Assembly (NCBI RefSeq): GCF_900091955.1
Contig: NZ_FMDF01000182.1
Location: forward strand, 124,001-188,000
Direction: 5' to 3'
DNA from: Streptomyces sp. Ncost-T10-10d
GTDB taxonomy: Bacteria > Actinomycetota > Actinomycetes > Streptomycetales > Streptomycetaceae
Length of the DNA: 64,000 bases
Positions 33,685 to 43,900 of the stretch are shown here, piece after piece. The first letter of the stretch is position 1, and the number at the start of each line of letters is the position of its first letter. The notes under the pieces were generated by a model that was given only the letters and a program-made list of their open reading frames with translations, was not told the DNA's origin and searched no databases. A program made the position numbers and the translations under genes.

Positions 33685-34000
33685 TTAGTGGTCATAGGTG
33701 ATCAGTGTCCGGGGGCGGACCGGCCCGTGTTGCATCTGTGCCAGATGTAACTGTCAGGGCCAGGATCCGCTTTCTGGCACGGATGAGAACCCCGGCAGGG
33801 GTCCTGGCTCCGTGACGCTCGAGGTCGAGCTGGCCTTTGAGGGTGTCCTTTGTCGACTCGATGAGCTTTGAGTAAGTGCTTGTCGGGCAGCAGGGGGAGA
33901 GAGTGCGGTAGCTCGGCCGCAGTGGGGTCAGGCTGTGCTCAGTCATGTAGGTGTCGAGGCGCTTGGGTAACGTAGCCCTCGTCGCCGATGTTCGTCTGCC
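33685..34000 (-). pseudogene. IS982-family transposase, C-terminal remnant
   Basis: Read on the minus strand this stretch gives TYMTEHSLTPLRPSYR, then ESTKDTLKGQLDLERHGART, PAGVLIRARKRILALTV, and after frame changes IWHRCNTG and RTLITYDH followed by TAA at 33687-33685. These are the closing blocks of IS982-type transposases (..DTLKGQLDLE.HG.RTP.GV...LLAL..IWHN...RSLIAYDH). At least two frameshifts lie in the tail and the N-terminal two-thirds are gone (an isolated GDEGY block is left near 33985). It is a dead fragment; no terminal inverted repeats were identified. Confidence 0.82.
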
Positions 34001-34158
34001 CGGGTGTGTGGTCGACAGATTCTGGCTGGCCGCCACCTGACGTTCACCCCCTTTGGGGGGCAGAGCCCTGACGATCGGCAGCCCGCAGGGGTACAGGAAA
34101 GGTGCAGCCGCGAACCTCAGAAGAACGGCGAAGGGCAGCCGGCGGGCCGCAATGTCTG

Positions 34159-35511
34159 TCAGTTGATCCGACGATTTCCGGGAGCGACTTCGCTTCGGTG
34201 CATTCCGACGACGACGGAGCCCGGCCCCCAGGGGGACAGACTTTCGCGTACCAGGTCGATGATGTAGTCCCAGCTGGTGTCGCGCGTGCCGATCCAACCG
34301 TCCCTGAGCAAGGTGGTGAAAGTGGTGTTGTTCAGATACCGGGGAACCGAGTCTTCGACTATGCGTTTCCCGCCGGACGGCCCTTCGGACTCTGGGCGTT
34401 GAAGCAGCTCCCGGAAGTGCTGTCGTGTGAGATACATGCCGGGTATGAGCGCGGCCGAGTTCATCATGAATGGAATGGTTCGGCACAGCTTGACCATGCT
34501 CGGCGTGGTGATCAGGCGCGGGTCACCCAGCAATCCGGAGTTCTGTTCGCTCGTCCGGGCCGATTCGTCCTCAGCCCTACACTGATCGTCCACGACTTTC
34601 ATCCGTTCCAGCTCCCGCTCACCGGTGCCGTCGTGCCAGTAGACCCAGCGGCGTCCGCTCTGGCGCATGCGCTTGTACTGGACCGTCGCCACGCTGCGCG
34701 CGTGCTCGTTGACGTAGATCATGTCGACACCCATGGCGGTCTCGGTGTGTGTCCGATTGGCGTTGTACACGAACAACCGATGGGGGGAGTCAGAGTTCCG
34801 GCGATAGATCCGCCAGCCGACCTGCACGGCATCCTCGCCTGCCATGCCGGGAAAGCGCATGTAGTCATGGACGATCTGCTGGTCCTCGATCTGCCGCAGA
34901 GTGGGCAGCCCTTCGAGGAAGGGCACGGATCGTGAACGGGGATCGTTCTCGCCGAGCGGCGGCTGCCATGCTTCGAGTGGATCACGGTCGGTGCCGAAAG
35001 CCTCGAGCAGGGTGCCTACAGCGTCCTTCTCGAGACTCAGCCGTTCTCCCACCTGTCCAGTCGGAGGATTTGCTCCCAGACTGCTCTCCAGGTCTGCGAG
35101 TTTCTCATTCAGTTCCGGCCGTTGACGCCGGACGGCATCCAGCAACTTGTCGCCGGCTACAGGAGGCATGCGGCCGTCGTCGCGGAGATAGCGACGGCTG
35201 GCACCCATGGCGCCCTCAAGATCGGCGAGAGGCAGAGGTAACTGGAGTGGCGTGAAGTCACGTGCGATCAATGATCGTTCGTACGTGCCGGACCGTCTGC
35301 CGGGGAAGACGCTGCCCACCCCGATGATCCTGCGCCGTTCGTGGTGAGTATGGCGGTCTGTGAAGAAGGCAAGGCACCATACGCGCGGCTTTCTCCAGTC
35401 ATTGTGGGGGTATGCAAAGGTTCGCTCGCCGCGATGCAGCCACGCTGGGGGGTTTTCGGGGAGTCGTTCCAGCATCAGCGCAGTACTGTGCACTAGAGCG
35501 ACAGCTACCAT
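34159..35511 (-). CDS. Putative PD-(D/E)xK nuclease, paralogue of the gene at 53.2-54.7 kb
   Basis: A 450-residue protein with ATG at 35511 preceded by AGGAG. The N-terminal third is unrecognised. The core has TETAMGVDMIYVNEHARS followed by VATVQYKRM (residues about 255-280): Glu, Gly-x-Asp and Gln-x-Lys in the order and spacing of a PD-(D/E)xK active site with the QxK variant. The C-terminal block has IPGMYLTRQHFRELL, GPSGGKRI and RYLNNTTFTTLLRDGWIGT. All of these blocks recur in the 492-residue protein at 53228-54706, so the two are homologous. It lies downstream of the UvrD fusion gene on the same strand after a 212-bp gap. The nuclease reading is inference from motif pattern. Confidence 0.72.
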   Translation of the reverse strand: MVAVALVHSTALMLERLPENPPAWLHRGERTFAYPHNDWRKPRVWCLAFFTDRHTHHERRRIIGVGSVFPGRRSGTYERSLIARDFTPLQLPLPLADLEGAMGASRRYLRDDGRMPPVAGDKLLDAVRRQRPELNEKLADLESSLGANPPTGQVGERLSLEKDAVGTLLEAFGTDRDPLEAWQPPLGENDPRSRSVPFLEGLPTLRQIEDQQIVHDYMRFPGMAGEDAVQVGWRIYRRNSDSPHRLFVYNANRTHTETAMGVDMIYVNEHARSVATVQYKRMRQSGRRWVYWHDGTGERELERMKVVDDQCRAEDESARTSEQNSGLLGDPRLITTPSMVKLCRTIPFMMNSAALIPGMYLTRQHFRELLQRPESEGPSGGKRIVEDSVPRYLNNTTFTTLLRDGWIGTRDTSWDYIIDLVRESLSPWGPGSVVVGMHRSEVAPGNRRIN

Positions 35512-35723
35512 TCGAGCTCTCCTGGATCTTGTGGGCCTTTAGGCTCGTGTCGTTGGGAAGGTCCCCGTCTCCGGGGTGTAGTAGCTCGCAACCAGCCATG
35601 CGAATGGCGATGATTCATCGTGGTGGTGGCAACCGGGCCGGCACTCGTACGCCCCGCAGAACTGGGCGGCTGAGTCACCCCCGAGGCTCTCCTACTCCAG
35701 GGAGGCTCAGCCGCCTGGTGTGT

Positions 35724-37985
35724 TCATGAAGCGGGCAAACGCATGAGGGGTTCGAGGAACGGGCTCGGACGGCCGTGCCAGAAGATGGCGAGGCTGTCCC
35801 GGGACCGGGTGGCCGCGACGAAGAGCAGAGAACGGGCCCGCTGGAGCTCACGCCGGTAGCGGACGACATCGGTGCTCTGCAGGCGGGTGACTGCCTCCCT
35901 GGGTACGAGCCCGTCCCGAACCCCCGCGATGACCATGCGCTGGTACTCGAGCCCCTTGAAGCGGAACATCGTGCCGATGTGGATGCCTTCGTCTCCACGG
36001 GGGCCTTCGGGACCGATCTCGACGGCCTTGATCCCCTTGTGGGCCAGCAGGGTGTATGCCAGCTCGCTCGCCATGGCGTTGGTCGGAACGCAGACGGCGA
36101 TCTGCTCGGGCGGTGTCGGCAGGGCGATCCACTCGGCGAGGAGCGAGGCGATCGACTCCTGCTCGGACTCCCAGTCGTCGCAACCGTGCAACTGCGGAAG
36201 GCTTCCGGTCAGGACGGACCTGTAACCGGCAAGGTCCTCGGTGCTGCCGTCCAGGTCGTCGAAGCTTTCGCCGCTGAGCACACCGAGTGCGGAGCCGAGG
36301 ATCTGGCGAGTCGTTCGGTAGCTCAACGTCAGCTTGGCCGATCGTCCACGGATGTGGACCCCGAGGCTTCCCAGCGTGACCTGGTTGCCGTAGATGCGCT
36401 GGTGCGTATCGCCCACGAGGAAGATGTCGTTGGCGGCACGCGGCGCCATCGCCCGCAGCAGCTTCCAGTGTGCGGCCCTCAGGTCCTGTGCCTCGTCGAC
36501 GACGATGTGCTGGAAGCGGTGCCGCAACCAGCCCGCGGAGCCGGCCTGAAGGTGGATGTTGTCAAGACCGCCGGCCTCCTCCCGCTGACGATCGACGTTC
36601 TGGATCCGCCGCTCGCGGTCCATCTCCAGTCGGGCCGCACGCTCGGCGACCTGTTCCCAGGTCTGCCGCCCGAGGCGGTCGAGTCGTTGGGTGAACCGCT
36701 CTGCGAGCTGCCAGATCTCGGCGCGCTCGGCCCGCGCGATGTTCTTGCCCCGGCCGGCTCGCCGGGCACGGAAGTATTCGGTCCGGGAGACGACGGCCTG
36801 GCCCAGGATGACCTGCGACCACTCGTCGTGCAGGAACTGGGCGTCCCACCCGGTTTCGCCCAGCTCGTCGAGCATGGCACGCCACTCACGGAGAGCCTGG
36901 CTCTCGTCCAGCGTCTGCTTGGCGCTTCCGGGCTCGGCCTCGCGTACGACGCGCAGCGCGAGCTGGTCGACGTGGCTGATCTCCACGCGCGCCAGCAGCT
37001 CCTCGCCGCCCAGCTGGAGCAGCCGGGACCTCAGGTCGGCGGCAAGGTTCTTGTTGTACGTGGTGAGGAGGACGGGCTTGTTACGGCCGGGAGACAGTCG
37101 GTCCACCAGGTGCTTGACCCGGTGCAGGGCCACGATGGTCTTGCCGGTGCCCGGCCCGCCCCCCACCCGGGCAGGACCCGAGTAGTCGCGTTCGACGAGC
37201 CGGGACTGGGTCGGGTGGAGGAATACCTTCCACCGACCGAAGTCGCCGCCCTCCAGGGCTTCGCGCAGGGCCTCGTCCGTCGTCGTGACCACGGTGGCCG
37301 GCCGCTCGGCGGCGGCCCGGAAGTCGTCGGTGTCGACGGGGTCCGGTACGGAGACGGGACTGGTGATCTGCTCCAGCACCGCGTCGTACGACGCACCGTC
37401 GTGGAGTGCGAGCAGGACTTCCGAGGTGAGCTGAGGGGCGTACTCCGCCAGACCGAGGAGTTGATCCTCGGTGGTCAGGGTCCGGACAACCGGTACGAGT
37501 GGTCCCGCGACGCCGAGGTCGGTGAGCTGCTCGTCGGAGAACGCGGCGAACAGCGGGACGGGGGCGGGTGCGGGCGCCGGGACAGGCTCGGTGGGGGCGG
37601 TGGCGGCCCTGGGCGTCGTCGCTCGGCGGAGGACGCTCTCCTCGACGATCTGGAGGTCGACGTACTCGATACCGCCGGTGATCCGGTTGATGCCGTACGA
37701 GAGCCGGTCGAGCTTCTCGTACGCCTCCTTGCGGTGCTTGACGGAGACGATGAGCCAGTCGGTATCCGCCAGACGCAGCAGCAGGACCCTGTACTCGTCG
37801 TTGATGCGGGCTGACCAGAGCCGGTCGTGGCCTTCCAGCTGCTTCAGCCGCAGGCCCCGGAGCTGCGGGTTCTCCTTGAACTTGTGCTGGAAGTCGTAGA
37901 TCGCGCCCTTGACCGCACGCGGCAGCCTCAGGATCTCCTTGTCCGCCTTGTCGAGCAGACGCAGGGTCACGCTCGTGGTCGTCAT
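35724..37985 (-). CDS. RelE/ParE-like domain fused to UvrD-type SF1 helicase
   Basis: A 753-residue protein. Residues 1-100 look like a RelE/ParE toxin fold (RLPRAVKGAIYDFQHKFKEN, LEGHDRLWSARINDEYRVLL, DWLIVSVKHRKEAYEKL). A Pro/Ala linker at about 130-145 follows. Residues 240-750 are a UvrD/Rep helicase: Walker A RVGGGPGTGKTIVALHR (about 277), Walker B HIVVDEAQDLR (about 498), VGDTHQRIYGN, LTLSYRTTRQI, GTMFRFKGLEYQRMVI and LFVAATRSRDSL. ATG at 37985 overlaps the stop of the DruE-like gene (ATGA), so it is translated with it. The product probably unwinds DNA as part of the same defence complex; whether the RelE-like part is an active RNase is unknown. Confidence 0.85.
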   Translation of the reverse strand: MTTTSVTLRLLDKADKEILRLPRAVKGAIYDFQHKFKENPQLRGLRLKQLEGHDRLWSARINDEYRVLLLRLADTDWLIVSVKHRKEAYEKLDRLSYGINRITGGIEYVDLQIVEESVLRRATTPRAATAPTEPVPAPAPAPVPLFAAFSDEQLTDLGVAGPLVPVVRTLTTEDQLLGLAEYAPQLTSEVLLALHDGASYDAVLEQITSPVSVPDPVDTDDFRAAAERPATVVTTTDEALREALEGGDFGRWKVFLHPTQSRLVERDYSGPARVGGGPGTGKTIVALHRVKHLVDRLSPGRNKPVLLTTYNKNLAADLRSRLLQLGGEELLARVEISHVDQLALRVVREAEPGSAKQTLDESQALREWRAMLDELGETGWDAQFLHDEWSQVILGQAVVSRTEYFRARRAGRGKNIARAERAEIWQLAERFTQRLDRLGRQTWEQVAERAARLEMDRERRIQNVDRQREEAGGLDNIHLQAGSAGWLRHRFQHIVVDEAQDLRAAHWKLLRAMAPRAANDIFLVGDTHQRIYGNQVTLGSLGVHIRGRSAKLTLSYRTTRQILGSALGVLSGESFDDLDGSTEDLAGYRSVLTGSLPQLHGCDDWESEQESIASLLAEWIALPTPPEQIAVCVPTNAMASELAYTLLAHKGIKAVEIGPEGPRGDEGIHIGTMFRFKGLEYQRMVIAGVRDGLVPREAVTRLQSTDVVRYRRELQRARSLLFVAATRSRDSLAIFWHGRPSPFLEPLMRLPAS

Positions 37986-40900
37986 CGCTGCTGGTCTCCG
38001 TCGTTCGTGTTCGTATCTTTGCCCTCCGCCGCGGCGAGGAGGTTCTTGATGTCCAGAGCGGTGCAGGAGGCGGCTGTGCGGATCAGCCAGCCTGCCGAGG
38101 CGAAGGCCCTGTCCCGGTCCTCTGCATCGTGATCCCGTTCCCCGTCGGCCGGACGGTGGGCCGTCACCACGGCGATCCGGGCGGAGGGCCAGGCGAGTTC
38201 GGCCATCCAACCGTGCTCGTCCAGCTCGTAGCCGGCTTCCGGCGGCACCACGCCCAGAGCGCGGAGCCCCTGGCTGAGGGGGAGCAGACCGGGTTCATCG
38301 GGGTCGAGGAACTCCAGTACCTGCTCCCAGCCGGTGTCATGAGCGGTGTCGGAGGGCTGGGCCGGCCGAGCCGTGGGGATGAGCGGGTCAGGCTCTTCCG
38401 CGAGATCTCCGGCGGGGCTCGCCGTCACCGCGGCCGGCCGCTCGGCCCGCTGGGATTCGAGCCAGCCCGAGCCTCCGGCGACGGCGAGGCCGTCGACGGT
38501 GAAGCCTTCCAGCAGGCTGGTCGTCAACTGGACACTGTCACCGCCTCCGTGCTCCAGGAACTGCAGCACATTGCTCCAGTAGAGCCAGCCCTGCCAGCGT
38601 CGCTTGTGCCCGGCCTCGTCCGAGAGGGCCCGGTCGCTGTCGTCGAGCAGGGCCAGCGCGGTCCACACCGGCGGCCGGTGCCGACCGTCCGCAGCAGCCG
38701 TGACCACGCATCCTGTCGCGTCGACCGCGGAGAGCAGCTGCACCGGCCCCTTGGGCCCCTGAGGGACGCCTCCCCGCAGCGCGGTGAGGAGTTGTTCGCC
38801 GACCGCTTGAGGATGCAGTGCGGCGATGCGGGCCCCGGCGCCCAGCAGCCCCGCGACGGCGGCCTCGGCGCGCTGCTGCCACAAGGAAGCGTCCGGGGCA
38901 CGCAGATGAGAGATCAGAAGGTCCGCCGGATTCACCCAGAGGTTCGCGGACAGCTCGCCCGGCAGACCGCCGTGCACGCCCGCGTAGTAGTCACGAGCAC
39001 GCTTCTGACCCTGCTCACCGTACGGCACCCAGACCGGGTGCTCAGGCCCCGTGCTCGCGTAGCCCGTGTCACGGACCCGGGTCCGCCAGTCCTTCACGTC
39101 GTAGTAGGTGAGCTGGAAGACCCGCACTCCGTCGGCGCGCAGCCGGGTGCGCTTGACGGCGTCGTCGGCCAGCCTGTCCTTGTGCTTCGGCCCGGCATGG
39201 AACTCGTATCCGTCGAGGTAGAGCGCGATCCGCGGACCGGGTGCGTCCGTACGTTCGAAAAGGACGTCGGGGCGGGTGCCGTCGAGGACTCGCTGCTGGG
39301 AGACCCGCCAGCTGACGGTGGCCCCGTCGACGCCGGTCAGTCGCAGGTCCAGCGAGTACGTTCCGGCCGTGGTCGTGTAGGCGTCCGCGCTGGCCTTGGC
39401 CGAGGGCTGCTTCGCCCATTCGCCCAGGGTCTCCAGGAACATGACCTCCAGATCGCTCTCGGCCTGCCGCTCCAGCGGGATCTGGTGGGTGGCCGCGACC
39501 GGTGAGGTGGCCCAGTCGCCGCCGTCGGCTCCCAGCAGCTCGTCGAACATCTGCCGGACTTCGTTGCGGCTGACCTTGTCGTAGTCGCCGGCCGGTACGC
39601 GGCGCAGCAGACAGCGGTGGCAGCCGTCGAGGCCCTTCTCGATGCACGGGCAGCTGTCGATCACCTCGCGGGCCCTCAACAGCACTTCGCGGAAGCCGTC
39701 GGAGGTGGCGAGCCGGTGCAGGTAGCCGGTGCCGCCCGGCAGACGGTCGTAGACGACGAGGAAGCGACGAGGCCATTCCGGGTCGTTGCCGTCGGGCATG
39801 GTGGCGGCGGTGATGTCGATGTGGTCCGGGTCGCCGCCGTAGCGTGCGGCGATGCCCACGAACAGGGCGGCGGTGAAGGACGCGAGGCGTTCCTTGACTC
39901 GGGCGACCGATGCGGGAAGCAGGATACGGACGGCCTCGGTGGTCAACTCGTGGGCCAGGAGCAGAGGGACGTCCTCCCCCTTCCCCTGGCCTTCCGGGGT
40001 GCTCGTACGGACCTTGCGGCGCGGGCACCACAGCTGGTGGTGAGCGCTGGCTCTGGTCGCCGCGGCAAGGGATTCGGTGAGCGCGTCCTGCTGGTGGTCC
40101 ACGACCGGACGCCCCTCGGAGGTGGCGCCGCCGCAGCTCGTGCAGACGTAGAACGGGTTGATCCGTATGTCGGCCCCGGCGAGGGGCACGGTGCTGCTGC
40201 CGTCTTGGCGGTCGAGGCCCAGGTTCAGCGTGCGCACCACAGCCTGGCGGGTGAAGTCGACGCCGAAGACGGCGGTGTCGTGGCGCCAGGAGCCCGTGGC
40301 CAGGTGCACGGGGTCGATGTCCACGGTCGTGAGGACGGCGTACCTCTTGCTGTCGCGCTCGTCCTTGTCGTCGCGGACCCGGGCGTCGTCCCGCTTGTCG
40401 CGCGACATGACCCGCTTCGGTTCGAGAATGCGCTGGACACAGCCGGCGTCGGCGATCTCCCGGCCGCCGCACCGGCGGCAGGGCGAGGCATCGGCCTGGG
40501 CGTTCTCCGTACGGACGTAGCCGCAGGCGGGGCACAGCCGCCACACCGACCAGGCACGACGCTCCGGACTACCGATGTCCAGGGCCCGGACGACGTGCTT
40601 GTAGCCGTTGACGTAGAAGCTGTTTCCGGGCGCAAGCTCGGACAGCGCGGACCGGCGTGAGCGCTCGTAGTCCCGGACCTCGCTGTGGTAGCTCTTCTTG
40701 GCCCCTTCGGTCTCGGGTTGCTCGGTCCAGTAGAGGGTGGCCTCCAGCTGCGTGGTGGTGTCCGAGAGGGTGTAGTTGGGCAGGAGACCGAGCTCGACGA
40801 GAGCCCCGTGGGCACTCGTCTGGTTCAGGTCGCGCAGCAGGTTGCCCGTCGCGTAGCGCTCGGCGCGCAACTCGCGCCATTCGCGTTCCTGCTCGGGATC

Positions 40901-43900
40901 GCTGCGCACGAGCTGGTCCATCGCCGCGTCGATGGCGTGGATACGGCGCCGGAGTTCCTCACCGCGGCCGGTCCATTCCTCCTCGGCCTCCTGGAGTGCA
41001 CGCACGATGCCACCGCGCGCGTACGCACGCAACTCCCCGGCGGCCTGGTCGGAGACCCCGGTGTCCGGCCGGCCCGGGAGGGAGGGAAAGAGGCCCAGGA
41101 ACGATTCGACGAGCACGGCGCCATGGGCGAGGGCCGCGTCCGCGAGCTCCTGGCACCAGGCCGTGCTGCCGAACAGCGCCGACACCAGCCGCGGCGCGGG
41201 CTGCAGCGGCTCATCGTCGCTCGTCGTGAGCCGGCCCCGGGCCGCGAGGTCGAGAAGGTGTGCCGTGTACTGGCGGCGCAGGATCTCCACCGCGGAGAGG
41301 TAGCAGCCGGGCGGCACGATGTCCCCGGCGATCATCTCCCGCGGCTCGTCGAGGTAGTACAGATCGCGGGCCCGGCGGCCGCCGAAGGCCACCACCAGGG
41401 CGTTGCCCGTCTTTCGGCCCGCGCGGCCCGCTCGCTGCACGTAGTTGGCGGGACCCTTTGGAAGTGATCCCAGCAGGACGGCGGACAGGTCTCCGATGTC
41501 GATGCCGAGTTCCAGAGTCGGAGTGCAGGACAGCACGTTCGGGTCGGTGTAGTGGGTGCCGTCGCGGAAGGCCCGCTCCACGCGCTCCCGCTGGGGCCGG
41601 GTGAGCATGCCGGTGTGTTCGGCCGTGACGACCCGGAAGGTGCCACCCGTCCGGTACAGGTGCCGGTAGTAGTCATCGCGGTAGTCGCGCGGCCGGGGGC
41701 CGCCGAAGCTGGTGGAACCGGAGGACAGCACCGTGGCCTGACCCGGTTGTGGCGCGGTGATCTGCCCACGGCACCGGTACCGAGGACAGGGATGGCCGTA
41801 CCAGCGGGTCCGCCGGGAGGGATGGACCACCTGCTGCCAGCCGCACGCCTCACAGGTGACGAAGGCCTTGTTGACGATGTCGTCCTCTAGCAGCCGCACC
41901 TCGACATGGCCGGGCTGCAGGCCGTAGACCTTCGTCGTCCGGTCCTGTGCCGTCCGCACCGCGAGGAGCCCCTCGTCGACGAGGATGGGCAGCAGCCTGC
42001 GGAGATACTCGGCCGCCCCGGGGGCGTCGAGGCCCAGGCACCGGCGCGCCCAGTCCTGGTACCAGCCGGCGCGGGCTGTCGTCGAGTCGAAGTCGGACCT
42101 GCCCTTGTCACCGTCGAGCAGGAAGCGCGGCGCGGCCACACTGTCGGGGAACGCCGGCATGCCGTCGGGCCGGCCGCCCCAGATCTTGAACCGGGTCACC
42201 CCGGAGTCCTTCATCCACGGCTCCAGCCAACGGTGCCGGACCCCGCCGCGCAGTCGGACCCGCTCCAGCAGCCCGCGGACGAAGGCCAGATAGCGCTCGG
42301 CCGTCGGCAGCCCGGTGCCGAGCAGCTGACCGGGCAGGGCCATGTGTATGTCGCGGGCGAGCATGGTGATCCGGTGCTGGTCCTCGATGACGACCTCGGC
42401 GGCCGCCGTCCGTGTCAGCTCCAGGGTGCGGCCCTGCCGGGAACGGAGCCCGAACTCCATGACGGTGGCGAAGGCGAGCCGCTCTCCGATGAGCTTCCAG
42501 GTCCGCAGGTCGCCCGTGCCCCGCCCGGAGAGCAGGCGGTCCACGCCCGGCTCGTCGTACAGATCGGGCGGGACGACGGCCGCGAGGGCCTGCGGATCCT
42601 CGACGGAGTCGAGCACGTTCCCGATCAGGTCGTTGAGAGCCGACGGCTTGCCGGACTCGTCCAGGTTGCGGGCGAGGAGCGAGCGCAACGAGAACGTGAA
42701 CGACCGGTTCGCCACATAACCCGCGCGGTGGGCGGCGTCCTGGGTCGAGTCGTTGAACAGGAGGGTCTTGCGCTCCTCGGCTTCGAGCGCGACTTCCTGA
42801 CCGGTGAACAGCTGGGTCACCGTCGCGGCCGCCAGGGCGGCCGGCCGAGTGCCGAGGAAGCGCATCGCGTTGTCGGTGTCGCAGGCGGGGCAGCGCTGAT
42901 CGACAGCGGCTCGGTCGGCGGTCTTCTTCTCGGTGATCGCCAGGACGAAACTGGCGTCCTGTAGATTCCCGGCGTCCTGGGCGACCGGCAGCCGGTACGT
43001 ACCCTGAGCACCGTCCAGGATCAGCGTCGGCGACTGTCCGCCTCCCGTCGCGGGCCGGGACTGGGTGACCGCCGCCAGCGTGTCCTCCTGTTCCGCGGCC
43101 GTGGCGGCGATGAAATAGCGGACCCGCCGCTTCTCCCGCCCCACACTGGCGCGCCAGATCTTGTCGTGGGCCATCACCAGCTGCTGGGGATCAGCCTCCG
43201 GGGAGATGGCCGCCCAGCCGGAGCGGCCGCAGTTGCGGCAGTACACGGCGGGCAGCCTTATGCTCGCCTGCCGTACGGCGGTGTCCGCGCCGATCGCCGA
43301 CTGCGCGCGATGCGAGCGCGCCACGTGCCCGATCTGACCGGCTTCGGGCTCCTCGTCGCCATCAGGGGGCGTCGCGGGCAGGACGGAGCGCCGAGCGCGA
43401 TCGTCCTCGTACCAGTGGAACTCTGGCTTGCCGGGGCCGACTCCACGCACGATCCGGCCGACCGGCCGGACCCACAGGTGGGTCTCCACGTGAAGCAAGG
43501 GCCGAGGGCGGCGCTCGTCCGACTCCGGATCGTGGGCGGCCGACAGCAGGGCGACGAAGCGCGCGAGCGCGGCGAGAGCGAGGCGGGGGTTCTCCCGGGC
43601 GGTCCGGCCCCAGGTGTACCCGAACCGGCCGAGGCGGTCGCGGAGTTCCCATTCGCTCAGCGGGTCCCCGTCGAGAAGGGACAGCACCCCCTGAGTGAAG
43701 TCGTGCTGCTTGAGCAGCCGTCCGATCTCGAAGGCGGACAGGCCCTGCTGTCCCAGCATCCGTGCAGCCAGGGCGTTGAGATCGAGCTTGTCCGGACGGG
43801 ACACCACATCGGGGCCGCCCGAGCAGGCGATGACCTCCTCGGGCGAAGGCGGTTCGGGCAGCCCGTAGTTCACCGGTCCGGTGAACTGCTCGGGCGTCAT

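Noticed and set aside
35775..37814. 679-codon open frame on the plus strand
   Set aside because: Antisense shadow of the RelE-UvrD gene, which has all helicase motifs on the other strand.
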